From Imbricaverruca yamaguchii (lineage: Eukaryota; Arthropoda; Thecostraca; Neoverrucidae): a stretch of 64,000 nt of DNA. The position numbers were made by a program, and so were the translations under genes. Within the stretch, counting starts at the first letter, position 1, and each line of letters starts with the position of its first letter. Below the pieces are notes generated by a model. The model had not been told where the DNA came from. It was given only the letters and a program-made list of their open reading frames with translations, and did not search any database. The stretch spans positions 310,001 to 374,000 of the forward strand of contig JAOTOL010001552.1 in assembly GCA_034440575.1 (NCBI GenBank), written 5' to 3'. This document shows positions 34,207-46,269 of this stretch, one piece after another.

Positions 34207-34473
34207 TCCCATTGACTGGCACCAGGGCTAATCCACATAAACATCGACCCATTAGCCGTGCCAACTACTCATGCACTGATTGTCCCACCGATCGTTCCAC
34301 TAACTGCCCCACAGAGTGCTCAACCGTTTGCCCCACTGAGTACTGACTAAGCTATTGCCAACTCCCTAGTTGTGCACTGATTGTCCCACTGATTCTGACT
34401 ATCATAGTTTGCTCCAGCTGCAGATCGTAGTGTGCTCAAGCTACACTGTTCCGGCTACATGCCGGGGCACAGC

Positions 34474-34735
34474 AACGTATTGCAGCCACAGCAATGTGTT
34501 GCGGCCACAACAATGTGTTACGGCCTCAGCAATGTGTTGCGGCCACGGCAATGTGTTGCAGCCACAACAATGTGTTGCGGCCACAGCAATGTGTTGCGGC
34601 CACAGCAATGTGTTGCGGCCACAGCAGTGTGTTGCGGCCACAGCAGTGTGTTGCGGCCACAGAAATGTGTTGCGGTCACAGCGGTGTGCTGCAGCCACAG
34701 CAGTGTGTTGCAGCCACAGCAGTGGGTTTAAGACG
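34474..34735 (+). repeat. 19 bp minisatellite, about 14 copies
   Basis: Units GCCACAGCAATGTGTTGCG with few variants. Period 19 checked at 34561-34599. It follows the 15 bp array by about 270 bases. Confidence 0.97.
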
Positions 34736-36050
34736 TGATCCCACTAGAATATGTGCATCATGCGCAAGATATAATCCATTGTCCATGTTCCAGCTGACAG
34801 TCTTCAGTTAGGGCATACGTGAACTTGTGGCCAAAATAATGTCCTACTTCTCCCCACCTCCCATACTATGCAATAATATCTTCCCTACGGGCAACCAAGC
34901 TTCCAGCCAAGCACCCTTTTCGCACGATTATTGGAGGTCCACGAATTAAATCGCAAGGCCATCCAGCTGAGCAGACATTGTGGGGGGGGGCGAGGTCAGT
35001 GGCTGTCAGAAAGGAGAGCGTTTTATGAGCTGCGCGACTGATAATACAGCAATATATCCTTCCAACAATGCAAGAAAATGTGTGACAAAATTAAAGGTGA
35101 AGCAATCGACACATCCTGAAACCAGGCCTTAATAGACACGACTATGACAAAATTTGCTCTAATGTAACATAATTGGCAGTGAAAAACACTGATCACCTAC
35201 TGAAATACACTCATCCAAAATAATAGTATCAGAGGCAAGAAAAGGCTTCCTTCTTCACATTCATCACAGAGCCCCTGTACACAGGTCTCGGCTGTGTATA
35301 TCTTTCGTGTGCTTACCTGCCGCGTCACAAAAATCGATTGATTTCAGCAGCCAAATTAGTAGAATGTAATGGACATCTATACATATGTATATACACATAT
35401 GTGTATATATTCCTAATACATATGGAAAAACATATTTCCCTTTTGCTGAGAGCTTGCAGTATCATTGATGTACCTTTTTAACCCATGAACATCACTTGCC
35501 ATAAGCCAACCACCAGACTGCGTATATTTCTGCATTTCACATGCTCGGATTTGGTGTAGTCCTGGAATGAAGGTGCTGATCTTAATATTTGTCATACAAT
35601 CAGTCGGCGTAGACTTTAGTATTCCACTGCGACTTGCTTTGCTCGTGCACGGTACGTGTTACCCTACGGATGGGACCAGGTGTGAAAATCAACACCTCAA
35701 TGGCACTGGCTTAAAATTAATGGCACACATAATATGTTTCGTATGTACTTTCAAATTATGTTATGTTCAAGTGGCGCCAAATTATGTTCTCATCAAACAC
35801 ATGCAAGACAAGCTTCTAAGAAAGATGGGCGCAATGTTGTCAGCGTACCAAAATAATAAGAAATGAAATTGAATGGAATGATGCATGGCTCAATGCTTAC
35901 AAGATTGAGCGGGTGATTAAATGTGTCATACAGGCTACGTAGATCATGCAGGTTTATGCACTGGAGTTTATTCAGGAACGAATTCGGCACTACTTCGATA
36001 TTCGGTATAGCCCGGCCACTGGGGCCTCTGATTGATGCATGATGCATTGC
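34736..36050. other. Unassigned stretch
   Basis: A G run at 34981-34990 and a TATGTATATACACATATGTG palindrome-like tract at 35384-35410. The ORFs at 35413-35866 have no recognised content. Confidence 0.3.
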
Positions 36051-36059
36051 TGTCAGCTT

Positions 36060-36310
36060 ATAAATCTACACCTGTCCAATGACATGTTGGCGGGGCAGTA
36101 GGTCCCGCTGTTGTGACGGAACTGGCATGTGAGCGTGCTCACCCGTGGCCGGAACAGCCGCGTCTGACATGGAAGGCCGACTGGCACGCGGTGGTGGCTA
36201 ATGGCTTTACGACGCGTCACATGTTGGATCATGTCAGCTGGCGGGACTCGAACCCACAACCTTTCCGTTGGGAGATGGGCCCCCTGGACTACTCGTCCCT
36301 GGACATCTGG
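36060..36310 (-). mobile_element. tRNA-derived SINE-like unit (minus strand)
   Basis: On the minus strand a pol III A-box TAGTCCAGGGG (36291-36281) is followed 37 bases later by a perfect B-box GGTTCGAGTCC (36254-36244) inside GTGGGTTCGAGTCCCGCC. The spacing is right for a tRNA. The anticodon arm does not fold into a normal 5 bp stem with a 7 nt loop, and an acceptor stem is missing, so I call a SINE head and not a tRNA gene. The body would run towards 36060. Its 3' end is not defined. Confidence 0.5.
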
Positions 36311-37021
36311 GACGCTTTAGTTCTTCATTAGTGGAGGGAGTGCCATCTGTTAGACAAGCTAGGTGAAAACGTTCACTAAAGCCGACGTCACCATCGTCCA
36401 AGTGAGCGCCAACTCACACCACCTTGGCACACAACTCGCTTGCCTTCAATACTATTACATTTATACGCACATCATACACCCCAGAAACAGCCGATATCAC
36501 CACCTGGTGGCGGGCCGGCAAGACTTTTCCCTCCCCCCACCCCCTCCCCCCACCCCCCCCCCCCCCCCCCCCGATAAGGAAAATGCATGGCGTACCGAAG
36601 GTGAGCGTTGATTCAGTTAAATTGGAGCAAAATAATCAAACTGAATCAAGTTCTAGGGTGGAAGATTAACTGTGAAGTAACCTGTGCACCCGGTATCGCA
36701 ACATTATCAGCCCCGCAATAAACACTCGGCTGTCCATAGAAGCGGACACGGAATTATAGCAGTACTCAATTCCGAACATGCGCGGAAAATATGGATTAAA
36801 CGCGATGAAATGAAGCGGAATTTTAGACTGGAATTTATAAGGCTGTGTAGAATGAAATATAGGGCGAAATTTGGTTTAACCAAGCAGCCGAAGCACCCGG
36901 ATTGTGTGAAGGCCACTTAGTGCAGTAACAAATCCATTTTCCATGAAAATTATGTAAATTAGAACTGCAAAGCTTCGCTAGATAGCTTAATGAACCCGCA
37001 CAGCCTCAGGGGTCTTCAACT
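36311..37021. other. Unassigned stretch with a long C run
   Basis: A pyrimidine tract with long C runs spans 36530-36572. No gene recognised. Confidence 0.3.
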
Positions 37022-37210
37022 CAAGGTTTTTCGCGGATGGTGACAGGTAAAACGGCGCCCGGAATCGCACCGGAACGTGGCATACCGCTTCCCACCTCAG
37101 TTTGACGTGTTATGCTAAAATGTTGAGGTTAGACCATCCACGGTTACCGAATTAGTCTAGGTCAAGTAATGGCACCTCCAAAAATATATCAGCTTTCACG
37201 CTTTGGTAAA
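37022..37210 (+). repeat. Dispersed repeat, copy 2 (partner at 30360-30550)
   Basis: Aligned by eye with copy 1; best part is 37079-37210. It ends directly at the large (CA)n/(TA)n microsatellite, suggesting that the element ended in, or was the seed of, this simple repeat. Confidence 0.65.
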
Positions 37211-37216
37211 TATTTA

Positions 37217-37530
<314 letters not shown>

Positions 37531-38020
37531 TAATCATATGACGCCCCCCCCCCCCCGAGACGGGATGTGATGATCTGGCCGGAAAGAGTGTACCGGAAGA
37601 GTAGATGTTTATTTTATAGATCAAGTTTATAGATCGTTTTCACCAAACAAGAACACTTTGAGGCCAGGAGTTTAAATCTCGTTTTAAAGCAGCACTATCA
37701 TGATGAACTGATGCGTGGTATTAACAGAAAATACAACGAATTGTGGACATTTGGCTTCAGCATAAGCAAGCTGGGGGAGGAGCGGTGGCATGGATCCGCC
37801 AACGAGCAGAGTCATCGTTCATTTTCAACAAAGCACTTAATTTATATAACATCATCACTTCGTCAAATCCGTAAGTAGGGCAAAAATGACTCCAATTCGG
37901 TTTCATGAAAGTCAATTCACGATCGCAATGGCTCATTGGACAAGTTTGAGATCTAGTAGGCATAGCATATGATTCGTTTCGTGCTGAATTATGCAGCATC
38001 CTCTTGTACTGTGTCCAGAG
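37531..38020. other. Unassigned stretch
   Basis: C run at 37543-37556; otherwise unrecognised. Confidence 0.3.
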
Positions 38021-38268
38021 CGTCGCCACCGTGGCGCCGCGTTTGAAGTGTCGCCGACGTGGCGCTGCGTTTGAAGTGTCGCCGACGTGGCGCCGCGTTT
38101 GAAGTGTCGCCGACGTGGCGCCGCGTTTGAAGTGTCGCCGACGTGGCGCCGCGTTTGGAGTGTCGCCGACGTGGCGCCGCGTTTGAAGTGTCTCCGACGT
38201 GGCGCCGCGTTTGAAGTGTCTCCGACGTGGCGCCGCGTTTGAAGTGTCGCGACGTGGCGCTGCGCGTG
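38021..38268 (+). repeat. 28 bp minisatellite, about 9 copies
   Basis: Units start GTTTGAAGTGTCGCCGACGT and end GGCGCCGC. Period 28 checked at 38041-38069. Variants: one CTGC for CCGC, one TTGGAG, two TCTCC. One unit near 38250 is one base short. Confidence 0.97.
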
Positions 38269-38273
38269 AAATG

Positions 38274-38992
38274 TCGCCGCTGCGAGGCCCACCGTCCGAC
38301 ATGTCCCCGCTGCGGTGCCCACCGTCCGACATGTCCCCGCTGCGAGGCCCACCGTCCGACATGTCCCCGCTGCGAGGCCCACCGTCCGACATGTCCCCGC
38401 TGCGAGGCCCACCGTCCGACATGTCCCCGCTGCGAGGCCCACCGTCCGACATGTCGCCGCTGCGAGGCCCACCGTCCGACATGTCCCCGCTGCGAGGCCA
38501 CCGTCCGACATGTCCCGCTGCAGGCCCACGTCCGACATGTCGCCGCTGCAGCCACCGTCCACATCCCCCGGCCCACCGTCCGACATGTCCCGCTGCGAGG
38601 CCCACCGTCCGACATGTCCCCGCTGCGAGGCCCACCGTCCGACATGTCCCCGCTGCGAGGCCCACCGTCCGACATGTCGCCGCTGCGAGGCCCACCGTCC
38701 GACATGTCCCCGCTGCGGTGCCCACCGTCCGACATGTCCCCACTGCGAGGCCCACCGTCCGACATGTCGCCGCCGCGAGGCCCACCGTCCGACATGTCCC
38801 CGCTGCGAGGCCCACCGTCCGACATGTCGCCGCTGCGAGGCCCACCGTCCGACATGTCCCCACTGCGAGGCCCACCGTCCGACATGTCGCCGCCGCGAGG
38901 CCCACCGTCCGACATGTCCCCGCTGCGAGGCCCACCGTCCGACATGTCCCCGCTGCGAGGCCCACCGTCCGACATGTCCCCGCTGCGGCCTG
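38274..38992 (+). repeat. 30 bp minisatellite, about 24 copies, with a disrupted centre
   Basis: Units contain GCTGCGAGGCCCACCGTCCG then ACATGTCCCC. Register is exact at 38277-38485 and 38590-38985. Between about 38490 and 38590 several single-base and short deletions break the phase. Each unit contains the 8 bp palindrome GACATGTC. It directly follows the 28 bp array. Confidence 0.98.
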
Positions 38993-39390
38993 CGCGTCTG
39001 CCACCGATCTGTTGGCACCCGACGTCTTGTTTAGCCGGCCAGCACACCCTGTGTAAATTCATACTTGTAGGGGTGCAGCTCAGCATAGCCGGTGGAGGCG
39101 CATATGCATATTGCCAGGTCTCGGTCTCACGACTGTGCCAAACTGTCGACTGCTTCCCAGGCAGTAGACATGACGACGCTCCGATTGTGGCAAGTGAAAG
39201 CCGGAGACGCATGTTGCGCCGTGATCTTTGACAAATCCGGGATAATGCGTCCGGGCAGAGGGCTGGGTGAGTGAGGGCAGGGGTGGACTATGGGGTTCCC
39301 GCGCTGCAGACACAGGATCGAGCGTGTAGCTTTGGTTCCGGAAGTCTGCTGACCGACCAAGGCCGGGCTTTCCCGACAGTCTGCGGGGCA
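38993..39390. other. Unassigned stretch
   Basis: No recognised feature. Confidence 0.3.
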
Positions 39391-39562
39391 ACCTTACTGC
39401 TCCAATGTCGGCGGCGGCAGTCGGAGGATGACATGGCAGTCTGGCAGTCCGCGCACACAAGCTTACTGCTCAAATGTCGGCGACAATCAGAAGATGACAT
39501 GGCAGTCTCTCCTGGAAGTCGGAGCACACAACCTTACTGCTTCAATGTCGGCGGCGGTGCAG
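39391..39562 (+). repeat. ~70 bp tandem repeat, about 2.5 copies
   Basis: Three occurrences of CTTACTGCTCCAATGTCGGC-type starts (39394, 39462, 39533), each followed by GATGACATGGCAGTCT in the first two. Confidence 0.85.
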
Positions 39563-39732
39563 GCATTGCAGAATTAAGTAAAGCCGATTTGAACTCTGCA
39601 TTGCAGCTTGGGGATATACGCACCATATTCGGCTGAGGAACACTATTTAGGAAACATTGTTCAATAATTGGGCATAAGTGCCTTAAATCAAACTTAGCCG
39701 CTCTTTTGTTGAGATTGAACTCCTCCGACGGC

Positions 39733-40455
39733 ACTGTGCACGTATCTCACGACTGACGACACTGTGCACGTATCTCACGACTGACAACATTGTGCATGTA
39801 TCTCACGACTGACGACACTGTGCAGGTATCTCGACTGACGACACTGTGCAGGTATCTCACGACTGACGACACTGTGCACGTATCTCACGACTGACAACAT
39901 TGTGCATGTATCTCACGACTGACGACACTGTCCACGTATCTCACGACTGACGACACTGTGCACGTATCTCACGACTGACGACACTGTGCACGTATCTCAC
40001 GACTGACAACACTGTGCACGTATCTCACGACTGACAACACTGTGCAGGTATCTCACGACTGACGACACAGTGCACGTATCTCACGACTGACGACACTGTG
40101 CAGGTATCTCACGACTGACGACACTGTGCACGTATCTCACGACTGACGACATTGTGCAGGTATCTCACGACTGACGACAATGTGCAGGTATCTCACGACT
40201 GACGACACTGTGCATGTATCTCACGACTGACGACACTGTGCACGTATCTCACGACTGACGACACAGTGCACGTATCTCACGACTGACGACACTGTGCAGG
40301 TATCTCACGACTGACGACACTGTGCACGTATCTCACGACTGACGACATTGTGCAGGTATCTCACGACTGACGACACTGTGCATGTATCTCACGACTGACG
40401 ACACTGTGCATGTATCTCACGACTGACGGCATTCTACACGTATCTCACGACCGAC
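39733..40455 (+). repeat. 28 bp minisatellite, about 26 copies
   Basis: Units read GACGACACTGTGCACGTATC then TCACGACT. Period 28 checked at 39961-39989; one unit near 39830 lacks two bases. Variable positions are CAC/CAG/CAT after TG and C/T in ACACTG. A block containing GACAACATTGTGCATG recurs at 39783 and 39893, four units apart. The last two units (40430-40470) are diverged. Confidence 0.97.
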
Positions 40456-41697
40456 GGCATTGCGTACTTATTGCACGACTCGATGCATTGTACCAAACCG
40501 CCGCGAAATAGCATAGCATGCATCCCGTGTCGTCATCCATTCTGTTTTGTTTTGGTTTTAGCTGAGTTCACACCCCACACACTATACAGCGCGGCACCAT
40601 AGCCTGTGTAGACATATACATAGGAGTATACTTGTTCGTGTTTCACAGCCGCTTATAGCTGTGCAGAGCTTGTAAACAAGGGAACAACTTTGACGCGATG
40701 AATTTCGTTCATGTATCTAGGTGCCTGGTACAGGTATTACCGAACTAGGCATGCAACCATGCATGTGTCGATGTTAAGTTACTGACTTACACCGGGTGAT
40801 ATTACGGATGCATATGCTCCCACTGCAAGCTCAAAAATACATTTTTGTCGCCAAATTTTCCCTCCTAAGTTGTCAGCTACAACAAAATATATTCCAAGAT
40901 GTACATACATGACACTGAATTCACATGGCTTGTTCAATTGGGTGCATCATATTTTTCCACATAAAACGACTAGTACGACAGCTTTCATGAATCGATACCA
41001 GAAGGACATGGTAATTTTTTTTCAAAAATTTGCATGCAAATTCATTTTAATGCTGCGGTACAGGAAGTAGTACGATACTCGGGCCTCATGTCGACGCCCA
41101 GTGGTGACTTAATTTAAAATCCATCACGCGGGTGTATCGGATGTTTATATGAAATGTGTGCACTAAAAAGCATAAGTTGTCATCTGGTAGGTGTAAATGG
41201 CGTCATAAATAACATGGTAATCAGACTGGGCCTCCTGACATCCGAATACACGGTGCAGGCATAGGTGTGGTAGGAAACAGTATGCATGTGCAGGGCATTC
41301 AGGTGCCAGGACGCCCAGCCTGACTGCCAAGCTATTTGTGACGCAGATAGTACATGCTTGCCCAAATGTAATCAGCACGTGAACATGGCGGTCACAGTCT
41401 GGACATGCGCTTGTGCAGTGCTCAGGAAAGAAACCAGAGTACTAATCGATACATTTCGGTCAAAGGAAACGCATGGATTTATTGTTGTTGTTTTTTTTTT
41501 AACCTGACGTGTACCGGCATGGACTGTGCAAGGGTCGGTGCGTGGCTAGGGGCGAGAACCTACTGTCACTCCGCCAGTCGACACACAGTCACAGACACTC
41601 GGCCCGCTCATTTGCAATTGACACAGAATAGGTCGCCAACTTGGTTTTGTCCACTTTCAGTTCCCCGACCATTCTGGTATGCTTGCGCGTGCTGACT
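40456..41697. other. Unassigned stretch
   Basis: No recognised gene. T run at 41491-41500. A minus-strand frame at 41163-41378 is unsupported. Confidence 0.3.
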
Positions 41698-41858
41698 AGT
41701 CATATCACAGTAAATAATAGCGGCCCGTCCTATCACAGTTAATAACGGAGACTCGTCCAATTACAGTCAATAACAGCGTATTGTCACATCACAGTCAATA
41801 ATGCAGACTCGTCGAATCACAATCAATAGCTGAGATTCGTCCCATCACAACCAATAAT
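41698..41858 (+). repeat. ~32 bp degenerate tandem repeat, 5 copies
   Basis: Units of the type ATCACAGTCAATAA followed by a variable part and GACTCGTCC. Copies are 10-25 percent diverged by eye. Confidence 0.8.
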
Positions 41859-41999
41859 TGTGGCAAATATGAATTGTATTTGCACGATGGCAAAGTTCAT
41901 CTCTGTGGAAATATCTGCCGATTCTTCGGATTGGACAGAGAGACTGTCAGCGGCTCTGTTCGGCCGAGGCTGCGTCACCAACTTCGAGCAGCGCTGGCA

Positions 42000-42190
42000 G
42001 CCACTGTTGGCAGGTCACGTGACCACACGGCCTGACCGTGGCATTCTCCAGTGACAGTGCGGACGGTATCACGTGACCGCATAGATAAGCGGCGCCGCCG
42101 TTCGGCAATCGGCGCCGATAACTGTGGGAGGGGACGGGTGCCTCACGTGACCACATGGGATCACGGGTGGCCACAGTGACCGTGATACCA
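42000..42190. promoter_or_regulatory. Cluster of three TCACGTGA boxes in a CpG-rich block
   Basis: GTCACGTGAC (42014-42023), TCACGTGACC (42069-42078) and CTCACGTGACC (42142-42152) lie within 140 bases in GC-rich sequence. The core TCACGTGA is the bHLH-ZIP site used by USF and MiT/TFE factors. No downstream gene is identified, so promoter function is inference. Confidence 0.35.
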
Positions 42191-42734
42191 GCTGGATGTC
42201 ACGCCGCTACCGTGCGTGAGAAGGTGAGGGTTAACGGCCGGAGGGCCAGGTCAGCTGGGTGACCGGTGCGCGCGGTCCTCTGTTGCCGACTGGACACAAC
42301 TGCAGCATATTGCCCCTGCACCCTGCAGTCTGTGCGTTCCGTTTGTGAATCTGTGCTCATGAAAGAGCGCCTTCTGTGTGAAATCACAAATAGCCGGACC
42401 TGGTACATCAACTTCTGATTCTGAGCAAGCCTGAGCAATCTCCGGCAGCAATTCTGAGCAGCTCCTCAGAGCTGACGCTGATCTTCTCAGGTATGGTCGC
42501 ATCGGAATCTATGTGCAGCCTTCTACCTGCAGTGTACGCCCGAGAAAACCGCTTTCTCTGCCCACCGCCACCTGTGAAACCACTGTTCTAGGAGCTATAT
42601 ATTCTGGCCCGAATCGGGCGGCATTAGCACTATGCTTGGCCACGAATGTCGCAAACGTCTGGCCGACTGCCGGACTGCAGATGGACCGCTCAGAAAGCGC
42701 CGCCCCAGGAGATTGACGTGTTGTCTGACGTCAG

Positions 42735-42742
42735 ACACACAC

Positions 42743-42835
<93 letters not shown>

Positions 42836-42836
42836 C
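42735..42836. repeat. (CA)n microsatellite
   Basis: About 50 CA units with two G interruptions. Confidence 0.98.
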
Positions 42837-43270
42837 CACGCTGGGACCTCGGGCTGCTGTTGACCTCCACCAGAGCGAGAATCGGCTCCGGTCACGCGCG
42901 ACACCAGCCTGGACAAAGATGTGCCCAGGCAGAGCAGCCGACCGCCGTACCCATCATTACACGCACAGGTGTAGTTACAGTTGGGATGATTGTAATCGTC
43001 GCCGTGCATGCGGGCCGACAGTATCCCTTTGTCCGTCGCAGGCCAGGCTGGATTATTGGTTTTAAACTATGGATAATCGGCCGGACGGGCGACTCGGGGT
43101 GGCATTTGGCACCACAACGCCGCCGACCAGCGCCCGCGTCCGCGGCCGCGCCGCCACCAGACGCCCGGATCCGCTCACCATGGTGACCCTCGAGTCAGGG
43201 GTTCGGGCCGAGGGCAGGGCTTCGGCAGGCATGTGCGCTCGACGCAGACGGCCAGCTGGCAAACTGTTGT
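42837..43270. other. GC-rich unassigned stretch
   Basis: No gene recognised. CpG-rich at 43080-43260. Confidence 0.3.
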
Positions 43271-43450
43271 TGCAGGTCTGACATTGTGGAAGTGGGCGGC
43301 TATGTTGCCTGTGGGTGCAGTATGAACTTCCGTTGGTAGGATATTGTCGCAGGTCTGACGTGGTGGAAGGGGCGGCCATGTTGTCTGTGGGTGCAGCATG
43401 AACTGCCGTTGGTAGGATATTGTCGCAGGTCTGACGTGGTGGGAGTGGTC
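43271..43450 (+). repeat. ~77 bp tandem repeat, about 2.3 copies
   Basis: GCAGGTCTGAC starts at 43272, 43349 and 43425. Units include GTTGGTAGGATATTGTCGCA and a GGGCGGCCATGTTG-type block. Confidence 0.92.
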
Positions 43451-44070
43451 GGCCGGGCTGTGGGTCGGCGCAGTGTGAACTGCAGGCTCTCGTACCGACA
43501 GCGCGTCAATCGCGTCCTCGGTGAAACTCCGAGCCGGCCTTGGCGGCGCCCGCACATTGGACTCAGGCGTTGCCGCCGACAAAGGCTGGGCTTCCGTCAC
43601 AGGCATGGACAGACGTCTGACACGCCTGGCACACTGAGCACGCACGGCCACTCACGGCTGATGTGTCAGTCAGATGAGTTGTGCGGATGTCGTGTGTGGT
43701 GGGAATGCGCGGGCACTGCCGGGGCGCCGTCATCTCCCGCGCCGACGTCCGGCCATTTGCCGGCGACTGTACCTGCTGGTGGGAGGTAGGCGGCGGTGTT
43801 TACGTGCGCATCACCACCATCGCGCTTCACTCACACGCACCCATCGGGCAGCAGTGTTTCCTGCGTCCAAGTCTCATCTGCATCAGCAGCATTTCCTACG
43901 CCCTCTCGGCTCGCGCAGACAGATGGAGGTGCAGCTTTCTGGGAAAGAAAATGGTGCGGTGTTCAGTCAGCAAGGCACGTCTTCATACTCTGCACACTTG
44001 TTGAGTGGGAGGATGGAAGGGTGCGCGCAGAGCAAATAAACTGGGCTAAGTAGAGGTAACAGGAAGTCCC
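43451..44070. other. Unassigned stretch
   Basis: GC-rich, several overlapping short ORFs without recognisable content. Confidence 0.3.
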
Positions 44071-44071
44071 G

Positions 44072-45288
44072 GCCTGTCCGACGGGGTGGTCATCAGGCGG
44101 CCGCAGTAATGGGCCAGTCCCGGTCCGCTGTGACCGCACCAGGACCTGTAGAGGGGAGAGGTCTCCAGGCGGCCGCAGTAATGACCAGCCCCGGTCGCTG
44201 TGACCGCACCATGACCTGTAGAGGGGAGGGGTCATCGGACGACTTCAGTAATGACCAGCTCTGGTCCGCTGTGACCGCACCAGGACCCGTGATCGGACGG
44301 CCTCAGCAATGACCATCCCCGATCCGCTGTGACCGCCCCAGGACCCGTGATCGGACGGCCTCAGCAATGACCATCCTCGATCCGCTGTGACCGCACCAGG
44401 ACCCGTGATCGGACGGCCTCAGTAATGACCATCCCCGGTCCGCTGTGACCGCACCGGGACCCGTGATCGGAGGGCCTCAGTAATGACCAGCTCTGGTCCG
44501 CTGTGACCGCACCAGGACCCGTGATCGGACGGCCTCAGCAATGACCAGCCCCGATCCGCTGTGACCGCCCCAGGACCCGTGATCGGACGGCCTCAGTAAT
44601 GACCAGCTCTGGTCCGCTGTGACCGCACCAGGACCCGTGATCGGACGGCCTCAGTAATGACCAGCTCTGGTCCGCTGTGACCGCACCAGGACCCGTGATC
44701 GGACGGCCTCAGTAATGACCAGCTCTGGTCCGCTGTGACCGCACCAGGACCCGTGATCGGACGGCCTCAGTAATGACCAGCTCTGGTCCGCTGTGACCGC
44801 CCCAGGACCCGTGATCGGACGGCCTCAGTAATGACCATCCCCGGTCCGCTGTGACCGCACCGGGACCCGTGATCGGAGGGCCTCAGTAATGACCAGCTCT
44901 GGTCCGCTGTGACCGCACCAGGACCCGTGATCGGACGGCCTCAGTAATGACCAGCTCTGGTCCGCTGTGACCGCACCAGGACCCGTGATCGGACGGCCTC
45001 AGTAATGACCAGCTCTGGTCCGCTGTGACCGCACCAGGACCCGTGATCGGACGGCCTCAGCAATGACCATCCCCGATCCGCTGTGACCGCCCCAGGACCC
45101 GTGATCGGACGGCCTCAGTAATGACCAGCTCTGGTCCGCTGTGACCGCACCAGGACCCGTGATCGGACGGCCTCAGTAATGACCAGCTCTGGTCCGCTGT
45201 GACCGCACCAGGACCCGTGATCGGACGGCCTCAGTAATGACCAGCTCTGGTCCGCTGTGACCGCACCAGGACCCGTGATCGGACGGCG
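44072..45288 (+). repeat. 58 bp minisatellite, about 21 copies
   Basis: Units contain CTGTGACCGCACCAGGACCC, GTGATCGGACGGCCTCAGTA and ATGACCAGCTCTGGTCCG. Period 58 checked at 44641-44699. The first three units are diverged (GTAGAGGGGAG in place of GTGATCGGACG). A variant pair with CATCCCCGGTCCG and CACCGGGACC occurs twice, exactly 406 bp (seven units) apart (44420 and 44826). Confidence 0.98.
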
Positions 45289-45560
45289 GCAGCTCCGCGC
45301 CGCTCGTCCGTCATTACGTCAGTTGTCTGCGCGGCGCCGTGTGAGCGGCGGCGGTTGCGGTGCGTCTCTCGTGCACGGCGGCCATTAGCGGCGCAGTTCC
45401 GCCGGCGCCACAGACAGCGCCGGCGCCGGCGCGCCAGGCGCCGCCGACTATTGCGTTTCACCGGTGCAGGTGGCGTGTTCAGGACGGCCCGCGGGGTGGG
45501 GGGGGGAGGGGCGGCCGTCTGGTGGGTGTCATCAGAAGTGTGGAACTGTCGAGGAAGAAA
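45289..45560. promoter_or_regulatory. CpG-rich block between two arrays
   Basis: Dense GGCGCCGGCG words, a TTACGTCAG half-CRE at 45315-45323 and a YY1-like GGCGGCCATTAG at 45378-45389. Composition resembles a CpG-island promoter. No gene start can be demonstrated. Confidence 0.3.
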
Positions 45561-45694
45561 ATGTGACGCAGTCGAATCGCGTGTGATGTTTCTGCAAAGC
45601 GGTGTAAAGTGGCACTATCAATAGAGAGCTTCTCTTCAATGCATACCGGCCGTCAATGATCGGTCATCTCTCACCCACTGCCACCTCGTAGAGA

Positions 45695-45912
45695 GCCGAG
45701 CGCCGAGCGCCGAGCGCCGAGCGCCGAGCGCCGAGCGCCGAGCGCCGAGCGCCGAGCGCCGAGCGCCGAGCGCCGAGCGCCGAGCGCCGAGCGCCGAGCG
45801 CCGAGCGCCGAGCGCCGAGCGCCGAGCGCCGAGCGCCGAGCGCCGAGCGCCGAGCGCCGAGCGCCGAGCGCCGAGCGCCGAGCGCCGAGCGCCGAGCGCC
45901 GAGCGCCGAGCG
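45695..45912 (+). repeat. 7 bp repeat (GCCGAGC)n, 31 copies
   Basis: Thirty-one essentially perfect heptamers. Open in all frames of one strand because 7 units of 3 codons cycle; ORFs are artefacts. Near-perfect purity suggests very recent expansion. Confidence 0.99.
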
Positions 45913-46232
45913 TTCTGGAGAGTTCAGTGGGGAAAGAGATGTGTATTGTACAGAACACGTTCCCATCTGTTCTCGTACCTATATCGCCTCATAATGGATG
46001 TCATAATGGAATCACAATCCACAAAATCCCTGCCTCCGACCCCCTCAGTCGTGCCTCTCTACACTCCCTGCCTCCCAAATCGCATGCATTTTGGAGACTT
46101 GCATCCAGCGTTGCTGTGTTTGTACTTTAACATTAGGTGTCAAGTCAGCAGCTTAGAACACGACATTTGTATTGCTCATGATTAGAGACATAAAAATAAA
46201 TAATTTATCGCACTTGCGAGGAATATATTATT
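45913..46232. other. Unassigned stretch
   Basis: No recognised feature. Confidence 0.3.
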
Positions 46233-46269
46233 TCATCAGTATCCTATGATGACCTTTTCTCGATGATTC
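46233..46269 (+). repeat. 37 bp inverted partner of the PLE catalytic region
   Basis: TCATCAGTATCCTATGATGA and the 17 bases after it are the reverse complement of 47661-47697, with 33 of 37 positions identical (first 25 exact). The right-hand copy covers an SYDD-like codon run of the PLE remnant. See the finding on this pair. Confidence 0.8.

Noticed and set aside
37757..39231. Several 240-415 codon ORFs on both strands
   Set aside because: They follow the 28 and 30 bp arrays and switch frames at indels.
39733..40455. CRISPR array (28 bp repeats)
   Set aside because: Units are contiguous with no spacers, in a eukaryotic context.
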